From NCBI GenBank assembly GCA_951230915.1, contig OX579638.1, forward strand, positions 3,118,696 to 3,182,695: DNA of 64,000 nt, read 5' to 3'. Position numbers and translations under genes: made by a program. Every line of letters begins with the position of its first letter. Positions within the stretch are counted from its first letter, which is position 1. Of the stretch, positions 34,860 to 47,730 are shown one piece after another. The DNA comes from Antitrichia curtipendula (taxonomy: Eukaryota > Streptophyta > Bryopsida > Hypnales > Leucodontaceae). The notes below the pieces were generated by a model. It saw only the letters and a program-made list of their open reading frames with translations. It was not told the DNA's origin and searched no databases.

Positions 34860-36720
34860 GAATTGGCATAATATGAGCGGTTGAATTTTCTTGCGTAGTT
34901 TTGATCGCTTCTTGCCACATTAGCTCAACTATATGATTCTCTCCTTATTGGATGTGTTTGAAATTGAAGCGTTCGCACATTGTATTGAATCTATTGCTTG
35001 AACCTGCGGGAGATTAATTAGGGATGAAGTCTGGGCAGCATTCAACAATATTCGGGAACCAATCTTTGCAGTCGATTCTCTTGGAGTGGTTTTGTTTCAG
35101 GTGATCTATCTGTCTCTTCCAGTGTTATTTTGGATAACATTGAAAGTTCAGAGGTGCATTTGAAACTAGGTGTCGTTTTTGTAATCAATTTCTCTTGCCG
35201 GCCAGTAATTGAAATTCATTTCAGCAGCTCACTCCAATTGATGTTTTATCCGTTTACTTTTTGAGCAATGGAGCGACTGTTGGACGTTGAGTTGCGGTGT
35301 AACACCGACAGGTTATAGAATTACGTGAGAATTGAACCTTCATTCTTGACTGAGGGTTTCGCCATCCAGTTTCATCTGGCATTCAAGCCAAGCACGGACA
35401 ATCGTGTTGTGTTGTCGCCGCCAGTTGAACCCTCGATATGAAATGGTAACTTGTAATTCTCCAGACTTAGAACACATTAAATAAGAAATGTAGTGGACTT
35501 CTTATACCATGTTGATAGCCTCAAAATTTTAGGGTATCATATCAAAACCTTCAATTACTAAATGTCAGAATTGCATTTTTGAGTTTTCGAAGTGAAATGA
35601 ATGCTTCTAAAGCAATTTAACAAAGATTTCTAATCTTTCTTCGTTTAAATTCAACTGTACAGATAAATTCTGATCATCATGCTTATCATCGTCATTCAGA
35701 CATCAATGGTCATATTTTTAGTAAATGTCAGTTTCGTAAGCATTTAGAGGTTATGGTAAGGCTTTCCAGCACAGGGGTTGTCTACTTGCTGTTTTTTAGT
35801 GATTCAGGCCACTTTTGAAGAGGAGCTTCGATCGCAAGCTAGAACCGCAAACATTAGCATGAAGCACGACTGTAGTGTAGTGTCTACTGCCGCTATGTAT
35901 ATACTGATGAGGTGTTGATGCCCAGACTGTAGAATTCCGAAACAGAGATTGTTTTGTCGGTGAGCACTCAATTCCGGCGACCTGCAACTGGTTGAGAGCT
36001 AGCAACTATTGCCTCCGCTGCAGCTGTACGACAGCTCACTTATTCCATTGCTTGGTTTAGAAATAGTGGAACTCTGTAAGCTGCTTGTTATGTGGACTGA
36101 AACTAAAGGGTTCGTCATAGCTTTGTCTGCAGTCCTTCGCATCGTTGGCAAAGGTTTGTGCATTTCTGAAACTAAGCTGTTTCTTGTGAACATACAGGAC
36201 TAACGAGCGAGTTCATGAAACATACCTAAAGGACCGGGAACAGATGGGCCTTCGATCCTGACGGCCAGGTAAAGCCATTAACCTGTAAAGCACTAAAGCA
36301 CCAAGAACGCCCGACATGGGCGTTATATAAGTATTTTCCCCCAATCCTTTGAGCGGCTCGATCATAATGTATGTAGACTTTATTCGTTGAATGTTATTTA
36401 TTTTCGACAAAACACATGCAATGCTCTTCATTGACATCACTATGGTGACATGAATTGTAGCCCTGCCACACAATATGATCCATCAAATAGGTTAGTTAAA
36501 ACCTTGAAATCTTTGTCCTGTTGCCGTTGACTGTGAAAGACAACCCTTTGCTATGTAACCATCCATGCTAGGTCTAGAAGCTGAATCAAACCTAAGGTGC
36601 TTGTTGGGGTTGGGGTTGGGGGTCTACAGTATCATGTTCTGTAAAAACATGCAGCATGCATTTTACGCATAAGTGACCAAGCTAAAGTAGGACGACCACT
36701 TCGGAATCTTATAGTCGAGT
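34860..36720. other. Gene-free stretch of balanced composition
   Basis: G+C is higher than in the repeat regions, as around real genes, but open frames are short and motif-free. A third diverged copy of the motif ACATGCAATGTTCTTCACTG seen at about 34400 and 63560 lies at about 36410-36480. It could be untranslated or promoter DNA, or contain a gene too fragmented to read by eye. Confidence 0.35.
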
Positions 36721-36721
36721 G

Positions 36722-37002
36722 CACTCTCTCCGTCTCAAAATAAGGATCCTAACTGACCCTAGTAAGGATCATGATTTCTTAAAGTTGTTTTGAGTGGATC
36801 AAATGGAGGCTTTTTTTTTTCTCTGTCCAATTTTATTTAGGTTGCAATGAACACAAGCAACATTCGTCATTGATTCTGGTGCTACATCATTTGAATCCTC
36901 TTGAATTTACGCTTTCCACACTACGACCAATGAAATTGGTATCAAATTAAACGCCGGTTACGTTTTGAACACCACTGGACACCCTTCTTTTGGGACAGAG
37001 TG
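36722..37002. mobile_element. Small MITE with CACTCT...CAAAA terminal repeats
   Basis: The left end is CACTCTCTCCGTCTCAAAAT, and the complement of the right end reads CACTCTGTCCCAAAAGAAGG. About 280 bp, no ORF. The ends resemble the CTCCCTCCGTCCCAAAA class (Stowaway-like). The interior contains the CATTGATTCTGGTG motif related to those at about 34420, 36420 and 63560. A TA target duplication is not evident. Confidence 0.5.
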
Positions 37003-37681
37003 TTACCTTTGGAAACACATTTCTATTGTTCAAAAATGATGTCTTCCTTCGACTAGTATGTATTGATTAACCTTCCTTGAAGCTTCTGAAATGACCTGTT
37101 TCCATTCCTATTGATGATCTGGATGTGGCCGCTCCGTTCGACCTATTTGGGCAGGTCGGGGTTACAGTAATTGACTGAATCCGAATTTCATCATCTTAGG
37201 GTTAGCTCCTGTTACTGTTTTTTTGCCAAGTTGCTTCTCTATTGATCTCAAGATCTTGCTTCGTTTCTTTTTAGTTTGTTCGCAGAATTCAGAAGTTTAT
37301 CCTTAGGACAGAGTCTCCAGACACTCTTTTCAGTTCATTACATCTCGTGTGCATCGCCGGAAGGTCGGTGCGAGCATGGATCGGGGAGTGAGAGCCAGTT
37401 GAGTCCGCTCCCTCCGTCATCCAGAGAATCCAAGCCCTTGATCCCGGCACTGTAGTGAAGGTCTCAAGCGTACTGCCAGACTCAGACTCTCTCACTGGTT
37501 ACCGCAAAAAAAAAAACTCTGACTGAGTGATCTTCGTTTGATGAACTCCACGAAATGCGGGCATCGTGCTGCTCAGAGAGATTGATGATGTGACAACCTC
37601 ATCCGAGACCGCTCTTGGCTTCCCCATGCCAGCCAAGTGTCTGTCCGATCTCTTGCGCCAGGTGGCTCCCTCATGGCTCTC

Positions 37682-37687
37682 CACGTG
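37682..37687 (+). promoter_or_regulatory. G-box/ABRE (CACGTG) upstream of the LEA-like gene
   Basis: CACGTG lies about 160 bp upstream of the ATG and 16 bp before a TATA-like CATAAAAG (37703-37710). ACGTG cores mediate abscisic-acid and drought responses, which suits an LEA-type product. The functional link is inference. Confidence 0.5.
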
Positions 37688-37847
37688 CTGGTCCTTCTCT
37701 TCCATAAAAGCACCGCTCGACCCTGCTTCTCCCATTCCATCAGTTTTTTTCGCAATCTTTCTTCAAGTCCATTTGATCGACTTTCACCTTTGAGTTTGTT
37801 CTTCAATTGTCATTGTCAGTTTCGTTTCGTTCCTCTTCTACTGAATC

Positions 37848-38288
37848 ATGTCGAACTTTGGAGCCGCCAAGGACTCGGCTGCCCAGAAGGCCGACGAGAC
37901 CAAGGGATTCGGCCAGCAGAAGACCGGAGACGCTCAGCAGGCCACCAAGGTTAGTATGACGAAGAGACACAGATGAAGTAGAGTATTTGGATTTCATTTC
38001 GGTTGTTTAGTAAATTATTTGGGGCTTCTACAGTACCAGAAACTGACCTTTGAGTGAATTGTGTGACAGGATGCTGCGGGCACCACGCAGAGCAAGGCGC
38101 AGGGCGCAGCGGGAGTAGCTGGAGACAAGGCCAACGACGCCAAGAAGGGCGCGTCTGACGCGGCCGGGGCTGCGCAAACCAAGGCTGGGGAGGCCAAGGA
38201 TGGGGCGGGCAACGTCTTCAACCAAGCCAAGGACGCTGCGGGCAACGCCTTTAACCAAGCGAAGGATGCCGTCACCCCCAACCAGTAA
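37848..38288 (+). CDS. Small hydrophilic LEA-like stress protein, two exons
   Basis: Exon 1 is 37848-37949 (34 codons), donor GTTAGT. Exon 2 is 38070-38288 (72 codons plus TAA), acceptor GTGTGACAG. The join is in phase and gives 106 residues. The protein is almost entirely Ala, Lys, Gly, Asp, Gln and Glu, with repeated Ala-Lys-Asp-Ala blocks (GNVFNQAKDAAGNAFNQAKD pairs an 11-residue repeat twice). There is no Cys or Trp, no signal peptide and no membrane segment. This is the profile of short group-3-like LEA or KIN/COR6.6-type proteins, which protect cell contents during drying or cold. The exact group is uncertain. A G-box and TATA-like site lie at the expected distance. G+C is higher than in the flanks. 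The minus-strand frames across exon 2 are shadows. Confidence 0.85.
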
Positions 38289-39600
38289 ATTTGGGATGTG
38301 ATTGAATGGTGGTCATGGCTTTTTCCTTCGTGTTATTTTCTTTCCCAAAAGGGGATGCTAGCTTACCGCCGATCTAAAATTTGTACATTGCTGCATACTG
38401 TATAGCAGGTATTGAATGGAATACAGAAGCTCGCCAGAGCCTACTTGTTTTCTATCTAGCTACAAACTTTTTGTCATGTATTCTGGCATTCATGGCTTCG
38501 CTTTCTGTCGTCGTGCGTGTTCTGCTTGTTGAAAACGTTTCTTTCAATTTCATCAGCGTGGCTAGTCCTGGATTTTTGCATGCCTTGAAATCTAGCGTTC
38601 CATCTTCATTGGGAATAGTGATTGTATCGGCTGTGGACAGAATTCTCCTCTTGGTCAACCAAAGTACCGATAGGTGAATGAATTATGTATGTGTGTTGGC
38701 TATCTTATGATTTGTGTATATTCCTATCTCCACAATTTGGACAAAGTACGTCCGCGTTGAAAGTCGGGGTATGATATGCAGCGTACGCTAATATGTAATG
38801 TCGAATTGGATTGTCCTCATCTCTCATCGTAGGTGAAACAGTGTCTTGTTCATCTGGCTTAATTCACTGGAGAATATCATAAATTCCATGTTCATTTGCC
38901 ATAATTTCTTTGCAAAACCCACTTTTAAAGAATCCATTCTTCTGGAAAAGAGGTTATAATCTCGAGAGAGCAATAAGGGAGGCAACCATTATTTTCTGAT
39001 CAGACACCCATTCTGCCAATTTAGACTGCTCTTTTTCCGTGATGAGGAAAAGATGAACAGTGGTCAATTCTGACACAGTTCCCTGCAAACTGGCACATTA
39101 TGACTACAGAACCCTCATTATTGCAACCAACTAGCAAAATCTTCAGCTAAAAAATTCATAATAATTATGTTTCATTATAAAAAACCGAAAAATTATGGAA
39201 ATCTTCCGAACTCTATTCTTTCCCCAGAAAAAGAAATCGGCCCTGCAGATACGTGTACCTGCTTAAGTAGTCAGAAATGTGTACATTCCAAGTGCATGCA
39301 CCTGGTCCGAAAGGTGAAACTTGCCCCGCGTTTCGTGGTTGAAAGAACTGATAAGTCGGTGCAGCAACAGATAAGCATGTTTTTGCAATCCGCAGGGCTT
39401 ATCCTACGACTGGGACCACAGACCACGCAGCGTCGAGTCGCCAGCATCCACGACTTCGTTGTCTGTGTCAGTCAATCGGAGGCGGCTGTGCAAGGTGTGT
39501 CATGCACTCACACGCTGGAAACACCTAAAACACCGTCACTAAGGTACTACGGTAGCATGCTCTACAAGCGATCCTCTTCGACCCTATTTTTAGCTGGAGA
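38289..39600. other. LEA 3' flank and gene-free sequence
   Basis: The 3' untranslated region of the LEA-like gene probably occupies the first few hundred bases. A 147-codon plus-strand frame at 39167-39610 has a Cys-rich start but no family match and no splice or promoter support, so I leave it uncalled. Confidence 0.4.
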
Positions 39601-39615
39601 ATGGAGGTGAAGCGA

Positions 39616-39855
39616 TCCTTGACCCTGAAACGTCCAGGAGGTCGTTTGACATCTAATGGATGACACAGAATCTCAACCTGGTAGGACAGAAGTGGAACTA
39701 TTCAACTTCAGAATTTTGTTGTGAAAAGAGGAGGTCTTCTATAACTTAGTTCTTTGACTTCCAATGAGAGCATTGGCTATTTCTTAGGCCAATGATTCAC
39801 AAGGTAATGAAAAGGGATGATTTTCAAGGTCATCCCTTCGTTCTTTAAGGGTTAA
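39616..39855 (+). mobile_element. About 240-bp MITE, second family, copy 1
   Basis: Shares ordered blocks with 56381-56606 and, reversed, 60982-61213: a GACG/ACGTCCAGGA-type start, AGAATCTC, GTAGGACA(G/A)AAGTG, AAAAGGAGG/GAAAGG-TCTTCTA, ATTCACA-GGTA, and a TTTAAGGGTTAA-like end. No ORF. Confidence 0.65.
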
Positions 39856-40491
39856 TTAGATCACTTTAGCAATTGAATGAATCGAGGAAATTCTTGTTTT
39901 TCTATTGCAAAAGTCAATCATTGTCTTTGATTTCCGCACATCTCTATACAAGTTGCAAGTGGATAGAGTTTGGGAGGCCTATGGTCACAAATAGGTGCTT
40001 ATGCCTCAAATCTTTGAAAATTTACAAGTAATGCAAAAATGCTTGGAAAAATACAAAATTACTTGCATTAGGTTCCGCATCGATTTTTCTTTCTTTAAGA
40101 AATGATCTAAAAATATTTTTGTCCACGAAAACCTATGAAAAAGGCGAACCAACCCTTAAATGGGCACTTTTAGAGCATTCTACCCTATACACAATTCAGC
40201 CCAATTAGAGGCACCTTTTTCTAGAAAAAAAATATTTTTTGGTAGTATTAGCAACTGAAAAAAATTATACTTTTCAAAAATGGCATGTGATTTCTATGAA
40301 TTTTTAGGATAGAAGCTCCCTAGACCACTAAAATCGTCATATAGCTAGATCTGAAACCAATATTTGGCAAAATCAATAAAACCATCATGTAGCTGGATCT
40401 AAAACCAAAATTTGACCTGAAAGCAAGATTTGACAAAATTAGCATCACCTAAAACCAAAATCTGATGAAATCAATAGTCAACTAATTGCAA

Positions 40492-41455
40492 TTATCCCCT
40501 AAAGGTCATAGACTATGTTTTCATAAAAAAAAACGCTCCAAAACTATCATTTCTAGTACAAGTATTAAATTCTGAAAAAAAAAAAAAAAACATTTTTGGA
40601 CATTTGTAACCGTGGTATCTTGTAATACGCTCGTTTGAGAAGATTTAGAAAAAAATGTAGAAATTTCCCCCGTGTGGATTGCAAGATATTAGCGTCTGAA
40701 TTGATAGAGATCCTTTCTTTGTCCCTGCAAATAATCGAGCAGCTGCACTTTACAAGGTCACATTTGTATGAAAAAATGTCCAAAATGGTGGTGCTTCTAT
40801 GGATTCATTCTTCAAAGCAAATTGGCTACATGCAACTTAAAAATTTTCAGATCATTTGGAGTTGTACAACATATAGGAAAAAAATAATAAGTAGAAAGAA
40901 ATAAAGAATGATTCAAAATACTAAATTGTTTACCATTTCTTTATGGAATTGAAAAATTCCAATCCCTATGGTTGTAATCTTGTAATAAACAATGTACAGC
41001 TAAAGTTTTTATTTTTTTCAAAAATATTGAAATTTGAGTTAAATAAAGAACTTCAAAGTTTATTTTATAGTAGAGATTTCATAACTACCCATAAACTACC
41101 CACAAGTAAAACTCCTCATAACTTTCATCTCATTAATCAAAATGGAACAATTCAAAGCTTTCCATGTATATAGAAATCTAAAGAACTAATTTTAAATTTT
41201 TATTTTTAAAATAAGTGATTTTAATGAAGTTTTTTTTCCTGCCCGGACTACCCGCCGAGCAATGAAAATTGCATATCATACAATAACTTTTTGACCATGT
41301 AGTCAAAAGTTATGAAAATTGTTGGGCCTTAAAGCTACTCCTTAGGCACATATTGTGTGAAAATCTAAAAGAAAATTAAAAAAGATTCAATTCGTAGTGA
41401 GCTGCCCAAAATTGCTATATTGCCAAAAAACGCACATTGGTCCTTTAGGGGATAA
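40492..41455 (+). mobile_element. Non-autonomous TIR element, CCCCTAAAG family, copy 3
   Basis: The left end TTATCCCCTAAAGGTC pairs with the right end GGTCCTTTAGGGGATAA. Length 964 bp. The interior has GGTATCTTGTAATACG and GATTGCAAGATATTAGCGTC, and a CTGCCCGGACTACCCGCC-like block near 41240, as in relatives. GCAA occurs on both sides of the ends, a possible 4-bp target duplication. Open frames inside are AT-rich by-products. Confidence 0.7.
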
Positions 41456-41734
41456 GCAAGGGGATAATTTAGTGACACTTTTGAAGGACTTTTTAATGGA
41501 AGTCTTGGGACACTTCAAGGGAAATCTATTGGACATAAATGGATATAGGTACAATTTTGGGTGCTTCCACTTTAGCAATGTTTGGAAAATTTTCGGAGCT
41601 CCCTCGATTCAATAATGCAATCCTCAAAAAAAATAAGGATATTATGTGAACACCTAATATTTAATTGGGGGATATTATTTTTGTCTATTGATTATGTGGC
41701 ACCCTATAATTAAGTAATTTTCTAATGTGGGTCA

Positions 41735-42666
41735 TTAACCCCTAAAGGACCATTGTCCCCTCGGGGGACAAATGGGTTTTCGGGCAGGTACCTACGAGCT
41801 GAAATTTTCTCCTGATTTTTTGAAACTTTTTTTGGAGGTAGAAAATCTGATTAGCTTTATGGGAATATAATTTTTTTCACAATCGGTGCCCGGGAAAAAA
41901 AGTTATGCCCAAATAAGCTCAAAACAGGGGTCGAGGGGCAGCAAAAAAAATTTACAATTTTTTTTTTTTTTTTTTCTAATTTTTTTTTCTTGTAGATTAT
42001 AATTTTGTCTATCTGAAAAGCTTTGATTCATTTCATTTGGATTTTTTTATGAGAATGTTATGGACAAGCTTGTTTTTCGGGCACTTAGAGCATCTTCCTA
42101 AAAAAATAACTTGTAGGATTCATTTCTGAATGTAATTTTTATAATTTTTCAAAAAAAAAAGTTCCATAAGGTTTAGTTTTTTTGCTAGAACTATCTCACC
42201 ATTAATATTAGTGATTTTTAATTCCATATAAAAGATATTAATATTTTAGATTTTCTTTCTATCTTGTACCTACTTCTACTTAACAATTTCTTTAATAATG
42301 AAAATTAAGTTATTTTGGATTTTCTTTTTTCCCCTAGACTCTCAACTCAATTCTCCACTATAAAGATTAAAAGCTCAAAACTCTGTAGTGCAAAATATTT
42401 AAGTTAAAAATGTTCAAAGTCATAAAATCTAGTCCCGCAGTGTGCTGAAAAACTTGTTTTTTTCACTATAAACGCAGATATCTTGCAATCTGTGCGGTCA
42501 AAAATTCTGAAATTTTTTCCATACATTTTCATACTAGTTAGGTATAAGATCCTACGGTTAAATGTGAAAAAAAAAACAATTTTCAATTTTTTTTACTCTT
42601 TGCTATAGAAATGGCAGTTTTGAGTGTTTTTTGGCAGAAAAATGGCCTTGGTCCTTTAGGGGTTAA
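41735..42666 (-). mobile_element. Non-autonomous TIR element, TTAACCCCTAAAG family, copy 2
   Basis: The ends TTAACCCCTAAAGGACCA and its complement TGGTCCTTTAGGGGTTAA (one base offset) form the best terminal inverted repeat of the family. Length 932 bp. The next block in is GTCCCCTCGGGGGAC, as in 1821-2408. It lies only 280 bp from the 40492 copy, in opposite orientation. No ORF. Confidence 0.75.
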
Positions 42667-44022
42667 AAAAGGGGCATACATTAATTATAATTTCAAATTG
42701 CAACAAATATATCATATGCTACATTAGTTCAATTTCTTAGAACTACTCATAGTTTGACACTTGGATGTCCCAACATTCATATCTAATTCCACACTGCTCA
42801 AAAAAAATATGAAGTAACTTGGGGTAGACACCAATTCCTCGTCTTGAAGCATATGCCAATCGACATCCTAGAATTCATAAGTAATTCCACAAAGCTTAAA
42901 AAAATATAAAACAACTTGAGGTTGGGTGCCAATTCCTTTTGTCTTAAGAAGGGAAATTTATACCAAAAAGAATTTAAAAGTTTCAACTCTCCTAATTTAG
43001 TTTATGGGCTAAATAGGTGGTTCTCGCACTTCCTAACATGGTTCTATTTTTATGTTTAGGCAAACTTAAATCTAGACTTGTTGTGGATGTGGAACATATA
43101 TACATACATAGTGGTATCAAATGTTCAAACATGCTTTGAAGTGCTGCGATTTAGGATTTAGGAAATAATCTTAAGCATAAAATGAAGTCCCAAATCATAC
43201 AAACTTTCAACACATAAAGCATATTGAATACTCTACCAACCAGCACCCACTATCAAAACCTAGATAGACCAATAAGCACTATAGTGAGAATAATAAAAAT
43301 GCAACCTAGTCTCCAAATGCTTTCATGTCATTCTGTATTTAGAAACACAAAGAATATACAAAAAAAATATAGATGCGTATACCTAAACACTTTGACTAAA
43401 GATGGCCATGAACTACAACTTTCCTATTCTCAATGAGATATCACCAAAAAAGAAGTAATGTTGGCTAGCTAAAACAAAATATTATAGAAAGATGTTTAGG
43501 TAAAATAAAAAAGGGAAGAAAATGTATTGGATGCATTATTTCCACTACGAGGGTGCAATCCACACAAGGTCTTGCATACGCCATTAAGCAACCTCTAAGA
43601 CAACTGTCAACCTAACCTGAGGATGTCTTGGAGGCATAATAGTTCCAAAGTAGACAAATCCTATAGCAAAGAAAGACATAAGTACTATGGCATTGACTTT
43701 GTCAACATCCACGTCTTTGTAAAAATTCCCATGAGTAGATCAAACGGAGAAACAATGTACTGACAATGTAATACACCCGATGCTCTTCACTTCTACACAA
43801 GGTGAAATTGCGCTAGTCAAAGTGTTGCAACCTTAATACGGGAGGAGAACAAATCATGCCACTCTTTGTTCATAGTCATCAGCCGCGCTAACTTTTGCAG
43901 TTCAAGTGCTTGTTGATGCGTCCCTTGCAGTGTATTGTTCCACCCACAATCAATGCCAATTGTAACATTGGTCACTGAAGTTCTGAAATTGGAATGGCCA
44001 ATCTAGGTATCCCTTTTTTCTA
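42667..44022. other. AT-rich sequence, possible unreadable coding relic at 43560-43980
   Basis: The part at 43560-43980 has more even composition, and its minus strand stays open for short spans, but I recognise no family and stops are frequent. The rest is gene-free. Confidence 0.3.
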
Positions 44023-46138
44023 CACTATAAAAAACCCATTTTTTTTAATGTCCAACCAAAAACACAAAATGTTCGGTGCAGAATATGCAGTTGTCTTCAA
44101 GACATCTAGATGTCTAAGGTGCAGATTGGCATCAAGGTGGATGTTGTGCATAATAGTGACAATTTATAGTGAAAACAATTTAGTCTTGTAATTGACATCG
44201 AGATTTTTCCAGACATGATTGAGGACATATTGGTGTCTAAAGCATTGTCCAGAAAAACATTTAACTGTCATGTCAACATCGTTGACTCATTTTCAATTTG
44301 GATAAGTCTGTGAAAATTATTGTATTCTGGATAAAACTATTGTTTGAGTTAAAAAAAAAGGGGTAAAGATAGCCACAAAGCTGTTTTGGGGTGAAAAATA
44401 TGACATGGCGTGTAACATGCCATTTGACGTGGAAATTGATTGACTTAGCATCCAATAATATTGATATAGCATTCAGAGTGCGTGAAGTGGCTCTATGCTT
44501 TACATATTCGTTGATGTTTTTGGAAACGTCTAATGAGAGTCTCAAACGTTTCGGATGATGTCAATGGAGATACATGGACATTTTTAGAAGATGTTGATGA
44601 AGATGGTGAGACGTTTAGGGAGACGTATACTAAGACATTTCAATGTTTTTGGAGGCGTAGATTGAAACATTACGGTGTTTTTTGAAACGTTGACGAGTAC
44701 TTGAAGAAGTTTGGGGAGACATTACTTTGAGCAAGTTTGTCTTCATCTTTAAGCAAGTGTAATCTTCTACTTCATGCTATTCAACATGTGTTTTATGACA
44801 TTCACTAGAAGGGAGGACATTCAGTGAGCAATTTAGAACGTCTTTTTAGATGTTTAGCAATCTATTGTATGACATGATGTCATGCTCTGTATGATATGAA
44901 TGTCAATCATTTACAACTTTCGTGTATACTATACACATCAGTGCATACCAAAAACATACATAGTCACTGTTATTGTCTTCTTCAATGTAAGCAAACAATG
45001 TCTTATTATGGATTTCAATGGATAAAATATGAATGTGGAACAGCACATGAATATGGCAAGGGACAAAAGGTTCAAACAAAGTAGTTAGTGCATTCTTTAG
45101 AGAAAAATAATGCGATAAACTATCTTTGCAATATTGATTACTTTTATACAAGACAAGGTTTAAGGTAATTGAAAAAAATTATACAGATGTTTCACATAAG
45201 CAACCTTAAACTCCACAATGATATCAAAGTAATCAAACATACGTAACGCTCAATATTGGACACCACTACCTTTGTCCCATGATGAATGTTTTGAAGACAC
45301 TGGTACGCCTTAGGGAGACATAGAGGTGGACAACCCACTTTATTCTCATGACATCTTGTTCGATGTCTATGTGTTGTCTCAATTTGTAACACAATTCTAG
45401 CATTTTATATATCCCACATGGTTTGTCTTATCTTCTACCACCCTAATTGTATTTTCAGCTTATCTTCAAATCCCTATTTATGCACAATAAATGACTTTGA
45501 AAGCCGTATGACATAATTGTCAAATATGGTGTATGGCATACTATATGCAAAGTATGGTGTATTATATATGGCACATTGTATACGGTGTATATTGGATGTG
45601 TGAAGAAGTTTGCATAATGATATATGTGCGTCCAAGCGATCATCACAAAACAATTGAACATCAAGGTTGACGTCTCCAAAACCATCTCATAAAATGTCTG
45701 AATGTCTACGTGGACATTCCAGAAAACATCTCAAAAATGTTTGGATGTTTGAGATGACATCTAAAACAACATTTGCATGTCTCACTTGATGTCTCTTTAA
45801 ACAATAATTAAATTCTCAACAACATAATACTATGTTGACGTGGCATGCCACATCATCTTGACCGAATGCCACATCATTTTAGAAAAATTCCTACGTGGCT
45901 TCTCATACCCACATGACACTCATATGATAGTCACATGGCAAACTTTCAGTATCCATTGATCTATATTTTTTTGGATGTCTGAGCAAAAACATGTAGATGT
46001 CTGTCAAGATTTTTTATGTTTTTTACATGTCTTGAGCAACACAAAAATTTGAACATCTATGGAGAGATTTTAGAATATCACACATAACATTTGGATGCAT
46101 ATTTGCCACGTCCAAAAAAACACTAGTTTTTTATAGTA
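44023..46138. mobile_element. CACTA-like non-autonomous element
   Basis: The left end is CACTATAAAAAACC, and the complement of the right end reads TACTATAAAAAACTAG, giving an imperfect inverted repeat with a CACTA start. Both sides carry many short direct and inverted subterminal motifs around GACATCTAGATGTCT, GAGACGTTT and GGACATT, the pattern seen in CACTA (EnSpm) elements. Flanking triplets are CTA and CCA, so the 3-bp target duplication would have one mismatch. No transposase motif found in 2.1 kb. Confidence 0.55.
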
Positions 46139-46681
46139 CCAAACACACTCACAAATCTACATAAGTGTTAATACTTTAACAAAAAAATGGATTCACAAGC
46201 TCCAACCATGCACTGTTATCTACAAGCGCGTACAACTTGATCTTCAAATTGAGACCTCTCTTGTATGCCCAAAGCCACCCTGATAGCCCCTTAGCTAGAT
46301 TCTAAATCCTAATAAGCAAATTAGAATTGCAACCAACACAAGAGTAGAGAACACAACCCTATACAGTCCACCAAACTTAACATGATTCAACCTTGCGCGC
46401 CAAATCCTATTGGTCCTACACTACTAATTTGCAAGATATCCACCCAAAGGTTAGGGCCTACACTGCAAGCCAACATCTCCAAAACGCTAGATTAGCTGCT
46501 AGTTGCCAACCAACTTAATCCAAAATTAAGAATCTAGTTGCTAATCCTAAATCCTAAATTAAGACTTATATTCCATTAAATGAATGTAAAGGGGAGTATC
46601 TTAAAACAATTGTATTTTCTAATGCACCCCATTATTCAAGACCCTATAGTATTTAAAATACACCTAAAACCATTTTACATA

Positions 46682-47316
46682 CTCCCTCCGTCCCAAAATG
46701 ATCTTCTTGTTCAATTAAATGTTATGGATTAAGGTCAAAAATCAAAAAATTTAAATTCTGTTTGGCAAAGAAAATAAAGCTTGATGCTCTCCTTTTATCC
46801 TCTAAATTTGAGCTTCTAATTTGTTTTCATATGAAAGTTATTAATTTTTGAAAGTTGGATTTTTTGGGCCTCTTGGGAGGAACACCGTTGGCCACTAGAC
46901 TGAACACTTCACACACTCTTTGATCTACCTTGTGCTCTTTCCCGCAATTTGACTTGTACTTCCCGCGTTAAGAGTTGTCCATCGCATACAACGTAATTGT
47001 TGAACCATGGACAGAACTAATGAGTTGTCCAGAGGAAAACACCATGCAAGTACATCTAATTTCTGAAAATAACTTCCAGAATTGATACCCACAACTTTTG
47101 GGTCATGGTGAAGTTGTTGTAGACCTTCTCCTTATTAAATTATTAGTTCATTATGTGGGCCCTTGTGATGATGGCTGCACTCACAGGCAATGGCCATCCA
47201 TTGTCCATTACAGGGAAGAATTCATTTCCTAGGGGGTTTCTCCTAGTCACACTAGGAAAATCATTTTGGGACAAGAAAAGAAGGTCAACCGGAAGATCAT
47301 TTCGGGACGGAGGGAG
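46682..47316. mobile_element. Stowaway-type (Tc1/mariner) MITE
   Basis: The ends CTCCCTCCGTCCCAAAATGA and the complement of TCATTTCGGGACGGAGGGAG form the classical Stowaway terminal repeat. TA dinucleotides at 46680-46681 and 47317-47318 are the target duplication. Length 635 bp, large for a Stowaway. No ORF with mariner motifs. Confidence 0.9.
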
Positions 47317-47730
47317 TACATTGTAGTGTAATTAAATCTTTTATGATTTTAGGCCCAAATTTTTTTGGCACCCTACATTTGTTTGCATCTCATTAGATGT
47401 TTTGGGAGGGCATTGGAGGGCCGTTTCCGGCCCGTTTCCAATGTAGTGAAACATCCATTGCTGGTTAATAATAATAATATTTTTTTAAATAATTTAAAAA
47501 TAATTTTTTTATTACTATCTAATGTGGCAGTTTCTTGGCTACATCTGCTTATTGTTGTGGCCAAGTTCTGACAGTTCGGGAACTCGGAGGAATTTACAAC
47601 CCCTAAAACTAGTTGAATTTCATCTAATGATATTTCTACTTTGACTACACACTACATCCTCCAAATGCCTTGGTAACTTGCCTCTTCTTTGTATGAAGGA
47701 AACTTGTCAGATAAAATTGGATAGCACAAG

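Noticed and set aside
39167..39610. 147-codon ORF with a Cys-rich start
   Set aside because: No recognisable domain, no promoter or splice support, and biased composition. It overlaps the start of a MITE.
43560..43980. Possible kinase or transposon protein relic on the minus strand
   Set aside because: Short open spans only. No motif shared with the kinase-like cargo gene or with known transposases could be confirmed by eye.
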